Made by a program: the position numbers and the translations under genes
Shown here: piece by piece, positions 38,719 to 50,800 of the stretch
Layout: every line of letters starts with the position of its first letter
Position numbering within the stretch: position 1 is the stretch's first letter
Assembly: GCA_023078555.1 (NCBI GenBank)
Contig: CM041197.1
Location: forward strand, 5,539,810-5,603,809
Direction of reading: 5' to 3'
Source of the DNA: Ulva prolifera
Taxonomy: Eukaryota > Chlorophyta > Ulvophyceae > Ulvales > Ulvaceae
Length of the DNA: 64,000 nt
The notes under the pieces: model-generated
What the model was told of the DNA's origin: nothing
Databases searched by the model: none
Seen by the model: the letters and a program-made list of their open reading frames with translations, nothing else

Positions 38719-41329
38719 TGTATTGGCTCATCGAGACAAGATTTTCCACACGTCAAAGTTGAGTGCTTTACTACAACACACTTATCACAAGACATATGTG
38801 TGTGTGACCTTTGCGCACGTCCGTTAAGAGCAACATGTTTCCCTGTCACCTTGAAGTTGAAAAGTTCACAGGTGCTAGATATGTAATGTATTGGCTCATC
38901 GAGGAATGATTTTTCACACGTCGAAGTTGAGTGCTTTACTACAACACACTTAACACAAGATATAGGTGTGTGTGACCTTTGCGCACGTCCGTTAAAGCGC
39001 AACCGGGTTCCCTGTCACCTTGAAGTTGAAAAGTTCACAGGTGCTGGATATATAATGTATTGGCTCATCGAGAAATGATTTTCCACACGTCGAAGTTGAG
39101 TGCTTCACTACACCACACTCTTCACATGACATAGGTGTGTGTGACCTTTGCGCACGTCCGTTAAGAGCAACATGCTTCCCTGTCACCTAGTAGTTGAAAA
39201 GTTCACAGGCGCTGTATATGGCATGCATTTACTCAGCGTGAAGAGAATTCGACACATTGGATCAGAGCGCTACTCTAGAACACACTTATCACAAGACATA
39301 TGTGTGTGTGACCTTTGCGCACGTCCGTTAAGAGCAACATGCTTCCCTGTCACCTAGTAGTTGAAAAGTTCACAGGCGCTGTATATGGCATGCATTTACT
39401 CAGCGTGAAGAGAATTCGACACATTGGATCAGAGCGCTACTCTAGAACACACTTATCACAAGACATATGTGTGTGTGACCTTTGCGCACGTCCGTTAAGA
39501 GCAACATGTTTCCCTGTCACCTTGAAGTTGAAAAGTTCACAGGTGCTAGATATGTAATGTATTGGCTCATCGAGAAAAGAGTTTCCACACGTCGAAGTTG
39601 AGTGCTTTACTGCAACAGACTCTACACATGACATAGGTGTGTGTGACCTTTGCGCACGTCCGTTAAAGCGCAACCGGCTTCCCCGTCACCTAGTAGTTGA
39701 AAAGTTCACAGGCGCTGTATATGGCATGCATTTACTCATCGAGAAGAGAATTCGACACATTGGATCAGAGCGCTCCTCTAGAACACACTTATCACAAGAT
39801 ATATGTGTGTGTGACCTTTGCGCACGTCCGTTAAGAGCAACATGCTTCCCTGTCACCTAGTAGTTGAAAAGTTCACAGGCGCTGTATATGGCATGCATTT
39901 ACTCAGCGTGAAGAGAATTCGACACATTGGATCAGAGCGCTACTCTAGAACACACTTATCACAAGACATATGTGTGTGTGACCTTTGCGCACGTCCGTTA
40001 AGAGCAACATGCTTCCCTGTCACCTAGTAGTTGAAAAGTTCACAGGCGCTGTATATGGCATGCATTTACTCAGCGTGAAGAGAATTCGACACATTGGATC
40101 AGAGCGCTACTCTAGAACACACTTATCACAAGACATATGTGTGTGTGACCTTTGCGCACGTCCGTTAAGAGCAACATGTTTCCCTGTCACCTTGAAGTTG
40201 AAAAGTTCACAGGTGCTAGATATGTAATGTATTGGCTCATCGAGAAAAGAGTTTCCACACGTCGAAGTTGAGTGCTTTACTGCAACAGACTCTACACATG
40301 ACATAGGTGTGTGTGACCTTTGCGCACGTCCGTTAAAGCGCAACCGGCTTCCCCGTCACCTAGTAGTTGAAAAGTTCACAGGCGCTGTATATGGCATGCA
40401 TTTACTCATCGAGAAGAGAATTCGACACATTGGATCAGAGCGCTCCTCTAGAACACACTTATCACAAGATATATGTGTGTATGACCTTTGCGCACGTCCG
40501 TTAAGAGCAACATGCTTCCCTGTCACCTTGAAGTTGAAAAGTTCACAGGTGCTGAATATGTAATGTATTGGCTCATCGAGAAATGATTTTTCACACGTCG
40601 AAGTTGAGTGCTTTACTACAACACACTTAACACAAGATATAGGTGTGTGTGACCTTTGCGCACGTCCGTTAAAGTGCAACCGGGTTCCCTGTCACCTAAA
40701 AGTTAAAAAGTTCACAGGTGCTGGATATGTAATGTATTGGCTCATCGAGAAAAGATTTTCCACACGTCGAAGTTGAGTGCTTCACTACAACACACTCTTC
40801 ACATGACATAGGTGTGTGTGACCTTTGCGCACGTCCGTTAAGAGCAACATGCTTCCCTGTCACCTTGAAGTTGAAAAGTTCACAGGTGCTGAATATGTAA
40901 TGTATTGGCTCATCGAGACAAGATTTTCCACACGTCAAAGTTGAGTGCTTTACTACAACACACTTATCACAAGACATATGTGTGTGTGACCTTTGCGCAC
41001 GTCCGTTAAGAGCAACATGCTTCCCTGTCACCTTGAAGTTGAAAAGTTCACAGGTGCTGAATATGTAATGTATTGGCTCATCGAGAAATGATTTTTCACA
41101 CGTCGAAGTTGAGTGCTTTACTACAACACACTTAACACAAGATATAGGTGTGTGTGACCTTTGCGCACGTCCGTTAAAGTGCAACCGGGTTCCCTGTCAC
41201 CTAAAAGTTAAAAAGTTCACAGGTGCTGGATATATAATGTATTGGCTCATCGAGAAATGATTTTCCACACGTCGAAGTTGAGTGCTTCACTACACCACAC
41301 TCTTCACATGACATAGGTGTGTGTGACCT
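38475..41329 (+). repeat. Array segment with duplicated doubled-B1 cassette
   Basis: It begins with a B2 placed directly after a B1, lacking the usual intervening A. Doubled B1 pairs start at 39148 and 39818, B2 at 39650 and 40320. The central A run is short. A monomers with ggatatataatg occur near 39047 and 41226. Confidence 0.88.
39148..40487 (+). repeat. 670-bp tandem duplication of the B1-B1-A-B2 cassette
   Basis: The four-monomer block B1, B1, A with gcaacagac, B2 (167+167+168+168 bp) occurs at 39148-39817 and again at 39818-40487. Both copies carry gaaaagagtttccac in the A monomer. They differ at the end of the B2, which reads gatatatgtgtgtgtgacc in the first copy and gatatatgtgtgtatgacc in the second, which places the junction at the tail of the first B2. 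Confidence 0.92.
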
Positions 41330-44300
41330 TTGCGCACGTCCGTTAAGAGCAACATGCTTCCCTGTCACCTAGTAGTTGAAAAGTTCACAGGCGCTGTATA
41401 TGGCATGCATTTACTCAGCGTGAAGAGAATTCGACACATTGGATCAGAGCGCTACTCTAGAACACACTTATCACAAGACATATGTGTGTGTGACCTTTGC
41501 GCACGTCCGTTAAGAGCAACATGCTTCCCTGTCACCTAGTAGTTGAAAAGTTCACAGGCGCTGTATATGGCATGCATTTACTCAGCGTGAAGAGAATTCG
41601 ACACATTGGATCAGAGCGCTACTCTAGAACACACTTATCACAAGACATATGTGTGTGTGACCTTTGCGCACGTCCGTTAAGAGCAACATGTTTCCCTGTC
41701 ACCTTGAAGTTGAAAAGTTCACAGGTGCTAGATATGTAATGTATTGGCTCATCGAGAAAAGAGTTTCCACACGTCGAAGTTGAGTGCTTTACTGCAACAG
41801 ACTCTACACATGACATAGGTGTGTGTGACCTTTGCGCACGTCCGTTAAAGCGCAACCGGCTTCCCCGTCACCTAGTAGTTGAAAAGTTCACAGGCGCTGT
41901 ATATGGCATGCATTTACTCATCGAGAAGAGAATTCGACACATTGGATCAGAGCGCTCCTCTAGAACACACTTATCACAAGATATATGTGTGTATGACCTT
42001 TGCGCACGTCCGTTAAGAGCAACATGCTTCCCTGTCACCTTGAAGTTGAAAAGTTCACAGGTGCTGAATATGTAATGTATTGGCTCATCGAGAAATGATT
42101 TTTCACACGTCGAAGTTGAGTGCTTTACTACAACACACTTAACACAAGATATAGGTGTGTGTGACCTTTGCGCACGTCCGTTAAAGTGCAACCGGGTTCC
42201 CTGTCACCTAAAAGTTAAAAAGTTCACAGGTGCTGGATATGTAATGTATTGGCTCATCGAGAAAAGATTTTCCACACGTCGAAGTTGAGTGCTTCACTAC
42301 AACACACTCTTCACATGACATAGGTGTGTGTGACCTTTGCGCACGTCCGTTAAGAGCAACATGCTTCCCTGTCACCTTGAAGTTGAAAAGTTCACAGGTG
42401 CTGAATATGTAATGTATTGGCTCATCGAGAAAAGATTTTCCACACGTCGAAGTTGAGTGCTTCACTACAACACACTCTTCACATGACATAGGTGTGTGTG
42501 ACCTTTGCGCACGTCCGTTAAGAGCAACATGCTTCCCTGTCACCTTGAAGTTGAAAAGTTCACAGGTGCTGAATATGTAATGTATTGGCTCATCGAGAAA
42601 AGATTTTCCACACGTCGAAGTTGAGTGCTTTACTACAACACACTCTTCACATGACATAGGTGTGTGTGACCTTTGCGCACGTCCGTTAAGAGCAACATGC
42701 TTCCCTGTCACCTTGAAGTTGAAAAGTTCACAGGTGCTGAATATGTAATGTATTGGCTCATCGAGAAATGATTTTCCACACGTCGAAGTTGAGTGCTTCA
42801 CTACACCACACTCTTCACATGACATAGGTGTGTGTGACCTTTGCGCACGTCCGTTAAGAGCAACATGCTTCCCTGTCACCTTGAAGTTGAAAAGTTCACA
42901 GGTGCTAAATATGTAATGTATTGGCTCATCGAGAAATGATTTTTCACACGTCGAAGTTGAGTGCTTCACTACAACACACTCTTCACATGACATAGGTGTG
43001 TGTGACCTTTGCGCACGTCCGTTAAGAGCAACATGCTTCCCTGTCACCTTGAAGTTGAAAAGTTCACAGGTGCTGAATATGTAATGTATTGGCTCATCGA
43101 GAAATGATTTTTCACACGTCGAAGTTGAGTGCTTCACTACAACACACTCTTCACATGACATAGGTGTGTGTGACCTTTGCGCACGTCCGTTAAGAGCAAC
43201 ATGCTTCCCTGTCACCTTGAAGTTGAAAAGTTCACAGGTGCTAAATATGTAATGTATTGGCTCATCGAGAAATGATTTTTCACACGTCGAAGTTGAGTGC
43301 TTCACTACAACACACTCTACACATGACATAGGTGTGTGTGACCTTTGCGCACGTCCGTTAAAGCGCAACCGGCGTCCCTGTCACCTAGTAGTTGAAAAGT
43401 TCACAGGCGCTGTATATGGCATGCATTTACTCAGCGTGAAGAGAATTCGACACATTGGATCAGAGCGCTACTCTAGAACACACTTATCACAAGACATATG
43501 TGTGTGTGACCTTTGCGCACGTCCGTTAAGAGCAACATGTTTCCCTGTCACCTTGAAGTTGAAAAGTTCACAGGTGCTAGATATGTAATGTATTGGCTCA
43601 TCGAGAAAAGAGTTTCCACACGTCGAAGTTGAGTGCTTTACTGCAACAGACTCTACACATGACATAGGTGTGTGTGACCTTTGCGCACGTCCGTTAAAGC
43701 GCAACCGGCTTCCCCGTCACCTAGTAGTTGAAAAGTTCACAGGCGCTGTATATGGCATGCATTTACTCATCGAGAAGAGAATTCGACACATTGGATCAGA
43801 GCGCTCCTCTAGAACACACTTATCACAAGATATATGTGTGTATGACCTTTGCGCACGTCCGTTAAGAGCAACATGCTTCCCTGTCACCTTGAAGTTGAAA
43901 AGTTCACAGGTGCTGAATATGTAATGTATTGGCTCATCGAGAAATGATTTTTCACACGTCGAAGTTGAGTGCTTTACTACAACACACTTAACACAAGATA
44001 TAGGTGTGTGTGACCTTTGCGCACGTCCGTTAAAGTGCAACCGGGTTCCCTGTCACCTAAAAGTTAAAAAGTTCACAGGTGCTGGATATGTAATGTATTG
44101 GCTCATCGAGAAAAGATTTTCCACACGTCGAAGTTGAGTGCTTCACTACAACACACTCTTCACATGACATAGGTGTGTGTGACCTTTGCGCACGTCCGTT
44201 AAGAGCAACATGCTTCCCTGTCACCTTGAAGTTGAAAAGTTCACAGGTGCTGAATATGTAATGTATTGGCTCATCGAGAAAAGATTTTCCACACGTCGAA

Positions 44301-47300
44301 GTTGAGTGCTTCACTACAACACACTCTTCACATGACATAGGTGTGTGTGACCTTTGCGCACGTCCGTTAAGAGCAACATGCTTCCCTGTCACCTTGAAGT
44401 TGAAAAGTTCACAGGTGCTGAATATGTAATGTATTGGCTCATCGAGAAAAGATTTTCCACACGTCGAAGTTGAGTGCTTTACTACAACACACTCTTCACA
44501 TGACATAGGTGTGTGTGACCTTTGCGCACGTCCGTTAAGAGCAACATGCTTCCCTGTCACCTTGAAGTTGAAAAGTTCACAGGTGCTGAATATGTAATGT
44601 ATTGGCTCATCGAGAAATGATTTTCCACACGTCGAAGTTGAGTGCTTCACTACAACACACTCTTCACATGACATAGGTGTGTGTGACCTTTGCGCACGTC
44701 CGTTAAGAGCAACATGCTTCCCTGTCACCTTGAAGTTGAAAAATCCACAGGTGCTGAATATGTAATGTATTGGCTCATCGAGACAAGATTTTCCACACGT
44801 CGAAGTTGAGTGCTTTACTACAACACACTCTTCACATGACATAGGTGTGTGTGACCTTTGCGCACGTCCGTTAAGAGCAACATGCTTCCCTGTCACCTTG
44901 AAGTTGAAAAGTTCACAGGTGCTGAATATGTAATGTATTGGCTCATCGAGAAATGATTTTCCACACGTCGAAGTTGAGTGCTTCACTACAACACACTCTT
45001 CACATGACATAGGTGTGTGTGACCTTTGCGCACGTCCGTTAAGAGCAACATGCTTCCCTGTCACCTTGAAGTTGAAAAATCCACAGGTGCTGAATATGTA
45101 ATGTATTGGCTCATCGAGAAATGATTTTTCACACGTCGAAGTTGAGTGCTTCACTACAACACACTCTTCACATGACATAGGTGTGTGTGACCTTTGCGCA
45201 CGTCCGTTAAGAGCAACATGCTTCCCTGTCACCTTGAAGTTGAAAAGTTCACAGGTGCTAAATATGTAATGTATTGGCTCATCGAGAAATGATTTTTCAC
45301 ACGTCGAAGTTGAGTGCTTCACTACAACACACTCTACACATGACATAGGTGTGTGTGACCTTTGCGCACGTCCGTTAAAGCGCAACCGGCGTCCCTGTCA
45401 CCTAGTAGTTGAAAAGTTCACAGGCGCTGTATATGGCATGCATTTACTCAGCGTGAAGAGAATTCGACACATTGGATCAGAGCGCTACTCTAGAACACAC
45501 TTATCACAAGACATATGTGTGTGTGACCTTTGCGCACGTCCGTTAAGAGCAACATGTTTCCCTGTCACCTTGAAGTTGAAAAGTTCACAGGTGCTAGATA
45601 TGTAATGTATTGGCTCATCGAGAAAAGAGTTTCCACACGTCGAAGTTGAGTGCTTTACTGCAACAGACTCTACACATGACATAGGTGTGTGTGACCTTTG
45701 CGCACGTCCGTTAAAGCGCAACCGGCTTCCCCGTCACCTAGTAGTTGAAAAGTTCACAGGCGCTGTATATGGCATGCATTTACTCATCGAGAAGAGAATT
45801 CGACACATTGGATCAGAGCGCTCCTCTAGAACACACTTATCACAAGATATATGTGTGTATGACCTTTGCGCACGTCCGTTAAGAGCAACATGCTTCCCTG
45901 TCACCTTGAAGTTGAAAAGTTCACAGGTGCTGAATATGTAATGTATTGGCTCATCGAGAAATGATTTTTCACACGTCGAAGTTGAGTGCTTTACTACAAC
46001 ACACTTAACACAAGATATAGGTGTGTGTGACCTTTGCGCACGTCCGTTAAAGTGCAACCGGGTTCCCTGTCACCTAAAAGTTAAAAAGTTCACAGGTGCT
46101 GGATATGTAATGTATTGGCTCATCGAGAAAAGATTTTCCACACGTCGAAGTTGAGTGCTTCACTACAACACACTCTTCACATGACATAGGTGTGTGTGAC
46201 CTTTGCGCACGTCCGTTAAGAGCAACATGCTTCCCTGTCACCTTGAAGTTGAAAAGTTCACAGGTGCTGAATATGTAATGTATTGGCTCATCGAGAAAAG
46301 ATTTTCCACACGTCGAAGTTGAGTGCTTCACTACAACACACTCTTCACATGACATAGGTGTGTGTGACCTTTGCGCACGTCCGTTAAGAGCAACATGCTT
46401 CCCTGTCACCTTGAAGTTGAAAAGTTCACAGGTGCTGAATATGTAATGTATTGGCTCATCGAGAAAAGATTTTCCACACGTCGAAGTTGAGTGCTTTACT
46501 ACAACACACTCTTCACATGACATAGGTGTGTGTGACCTTTGCGCACGTCCGTTAAGAGCAACATGCTTCCCTGTCACCTTGAAGTTGAAAAGTTCACAGG
46601 TGCTGAATATGTAATGTATTGGCTCATCGAGAAATGATTTTCCACACGTCGAAGTTGAGTGCTTCACTACAACACACTCTTCACATGACATAGGTGTGTG
46701 TGACCTTTGCGCACGTCCGTTAAGAGCAACATGCTTCCCTGTCACCTTGAAGTTGAAAAATCCACAGGTGCTGAATATGTAATGTATTGGCTCATCGAGA
46801 CAAGATTTTCCACACGTCGAAGTTGAGTGCTTTACTACAACACACTCTTCACATGACATAGGTGTGTGTGACCTTTGCGCACGTCCGTTAAGAGCAACAT
46901 GCTTCCCTGTCACCTTGAAGTTGAAAAGTTCACAGGTGCTGAATATGTAATGTATTGGCTCATCGAGAAATGATTTTCCACACGTCGAAGTTGAGTGCTT
47001 CACTACAACACACTCTTCACATGACATAGGTGTGTGTGACCTTTGCGCACGTCCGTTAAGAGCAACATGCTTCCCTGTCACCTTGAAGTTGAAAAATCCA
47101 CAGGTGCTGAATATGTAATGTATTGGCTCATCGAGACAAGATTTTCCACACGTCAAAGTTGAGTGCTTTACTACAACACACTCTTCACATGACATAGGTG
47201 TGTGTGACCTTTGCGCACGTCCGTTAAGAGCAACATGCTTCCCTGTCACCTTGAAGTTGAAAAGTTCACAGGTGCTAAATATGTAATGTATTGGCTCATC

Positions 47301-47884
47301 GAGAAATGATTTTTCACACGTCGAAGTTGAGTGCTTCACTACAACACACTTAGCACAAGATATAGGTGTGTGTGACCTTTGCGCACGTCCGTTAAAGCGC
47401 AACCGGGTTCCCTGTCACCTTGAAGTTGAAAAGTTCACAGGTGCTGAATATGTAATGTATTGGCTCATCGAGAAATGATTTTCCACACGTCGAAGTTGAG
47501 TGCTTCACTACACCACACTCTTCACATGACATAGGTGTGTGTGACCTTTGCGCACGTCCGTTAAGAGCAACATGCTTCCCTGTCACCTTGAAGTTGAAAA
47601 GTTCACAGGTGCTGAATATGTAATGTATTGGCTCATCGAGACAAGATTTTCCACACGTCAAAGTTGAGTGCTTTACTACAACACACTTATCACAAGACAT
47701 ATGTGTGTGTGACCTTTGCGCACGTCCGTTAAAGCGCAACCGGGTTCCCTGTCACCTTGAAGTTGAAAAGTTCACAGGTGCTGGATATATAATGTATTGG
47801 CTCATCGAGAAATGATTTTCCACACGTCGAAGTTGAGTGCTTCACTACACCACACTCTTCACATGACATAGGTGTGTGAGACCT
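41330..47884 (+). repeat. Canonical unit followed by two variant units (2017-bp lag)
   Basis: The unit at 41330 follows the canonical order up to the B1 at 43345. That B1 is then followed at once by the gcaacagac A and a B2 (43681), skipping the A, long-leader A and doubled B1. The same shortened order repeats at 45362/45698. In both, gttgaaaaatccacag variants occur two monomers apart (about 44737 and 45073; 46753 and 47089), giving a 2016-bp match. The segment closes with A monomers carrying cttagcacaagat and ggatatataatg. Confidence 0.9.
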
Positions 47885-50800
47885 TTGCGCACGTCCGTTA
47901 AGAGCAACATGCTTCCCTGTCACCTAGTAGTTGAAAAGTTCACAGGCGCTGTATATGGCATGCATTTACTCAGCGTGAAGAGAATTCGACACATTGGATC
48001 AGAGCGCTACTCTAGAACACACTTATCACAAGACATATGTGTGTGTGACCTTTGCGCACGTCCGTTAAGAGCAACATGCTTCCCTGTCACCTAGTAGTTG
48101 AAAAGTTCACAGGCGCTGTATATGGCATGCATTTACTCAGCGTGAAGAGAATTCGACACATTGGATCAGAGCGCTACTCTAGAACACACTTATCACAAGA
48201 CATATGTGTGTGTGACCTTTGCGCACGTCCGTTAAGAGCAACATGTTTCCCTGTCACCTTGAAGTTGAAAAGTTCACAGGTGCTAGATATGTAATGTATT
48301 GGCTCATCGAGAAAAGAGTTTCCACACGTCGAAGTTGAGTGCTTTACTGCAACAGACTCTACACATGACATAGGTGTGTGTGACCTTTGCGCACGTCCGT
48401 TAAAGCGCAACCGGCTTCCCCGTCACCTAGTAGTTGAAAAGTTCACAGGCGCTGTATATGGCATGCATTTACTCATCGAGAAGAGAATTCGACACATTGG
48501 ATCAGAGCGCTCCTCTAGAACACACTTATCACAAGATATATGTGTGTATGACCTTTGCGCACGTCCGTTAAGAGCAACATGCTTCCCTGTCACCTTGAAG
48601 TTGAAAAGTTCACAGGTGCTGAATATGTAATGTATTGGCTCATCGAGAAATGATTTTTCACACGTCGAAGTTGAGTGCTTTACTACAACACACTTAACAC
48701 AAGATATAGGTGTGTGTGACCTTTGCGCACGTCCGTTAAAGTGCAACCGGGTTCCCTGTCACCTAAAAGTTAAAAAGTTCACAGGTGCTGGATATGTAAT
48801 GTATTGGCTCATCGAGAAAAGATTTTCCACACGTCGAAGTTGAGTGCTTCACTACAACACACTCTTCACATGACATAGGTGTGTGTGACCTTTGCGCACG
48901 TCCGTTAAGAGCAACATGCTTCCCTGTCACCTTGAAGTTGAAAAGTTCACAGGTGCTGAATATGTAATGTATTGGCTCATCGAGAAAATATTTTCCACAC
49001 GTCGAAGTTGAGTGCTTCACTACAACACACTCTTCACATGACATAGGTGTGTGTGACCTTTGCGCACGTCCGTTAAGAGCAACATGCTTCCCTGTCACCT
49101 TGAAGTTGAAAAGTTCACAGGTGCTGAATATGTAATGTATTGGCTCATCGAGAAAAGATTTTCCACACGTCGAAGTTGAGTGCTTTACTACAACACACTC
49201 TTCACATGACATAGGTGTGTGTGACCTTTGCGCACGTCCGTTAAGAGCAACATGCTTCCCTGTCACCTTGAAGTTGAAAAGTTCACAGGTGCTGAATATG
49301 TAATGTATTGGCTCATCGAGAAATGATTTTCCACACGTCGAAGTTGAGTGCTTCACTACACCACACTCTTCACATGACATAGGTGTGTGTGACCTTTGCG
49401 CACGTCCGTTAAGAGCAACATGCTTCCCTGTCACCTTGAAGTTGAAAAGTTCACAGGTGCTAAATATGTAATGTATTGGCTCATCGAGAAATGATTTTTC
49501 ACACGTCGAAGTTGAGTGCTTCACTACAACACACTCTTCACATGACATAGGTGTGTGTGACCTTTGCGCACGTCCGTTAAGAGCAACATGCTTCCCTGTC
49601 ACCTTGAAGTTGAAAAGTTCACAGGTGCTGAATATGTAATGTATTGGCTCATCGAGAAATGATTTTTCACACGTCGAAGTTGAGTGCTTCACTACAACAC
49701 ACTCTTCACATGACATAGGTGTGTGTGACCTTTGCGCACGTCCGTTAAGAGCAACATGCTTCCCTGTCACCTTGAAGTTGAAAAGTTCACAGGTGCTAAA
49801 TATGTAATGTATTGGCTCATCGAGAAATGATTTTTCACACGTCGAAGTTGAGTGCTTCACTACAACACACTCTACACATGACATAGGTGTGTGTGACCTT
49901 TGCGCACGTCCGTTAAAGCGCAACCGGCGTCCCTGTCACCTTGAAGTTGAAAAGTTCACAGGTGCTGAATATGTAATGTATTGGCTCATCGAGAAAAGAT
50001 TTTCCACACGTCGAAGTTGAGTGCTTCACTACAACACACTCTTCACATGACATAGGTGTGTGTGACCTTTGCGCACGTCCGTTAAGAGCAACATGCTTCC
50101 CTGTCACCTTGAAGTTGAAAAGTTCACAGGTGCTGAATATGTAATGTATTGGCTCATCGAGAAAAGATTTTCCACACGTCGAAGTTGAGTGCTTCACTAC
50201 AACACACTCTTCACATGACATAGGTGTGTGTGACCTTTGCGCACGTCCGTTAAGAGCAACATGCTTCCCTGTCACCTTGAAGTTGAAAAGTTCACAGGTG
50301 CTGAATATGTAATGTATTGGCTCATCGAGAAAAGATTTTCCACACGTCGAAGTTGAGTGCTTTACTACAACACACTCTTCACATGACATAGGTGTGTGTG
50401 ACCTTTGCGCACGTCCGTTAAGAGCAACATGCTTCCCTGTCACCTTGAAGTTGAAAAGTTCACAGGTGCTGAATATGTAATGTATTGGCTCATCGAGAAA
50501 TGATTTTCCACACGTCGAAGTTGAGTGCTTCACTACACCACACTCTTCACATGACATAGGTGTGTGTGACCTTTGCGCACGTCCGTTAAGAGCAACATGC
50601 TTCCCTGTCACCTTGAAGTTGAAAAGTTCACAGGTGCTAAATATGTAATGTATTGGCTCATCGAGAAATGATTTTTCACACGTCGAAGTTGAGTGCTTCA
50701 CTACAACACACTCTTCACATGACATAGGTGTGTGTGACCTTTGCGCACGTCCGTTAAGAGCAACATGCTTCCCTGTCACCTTGAAGTTGAAAAGTTCACA

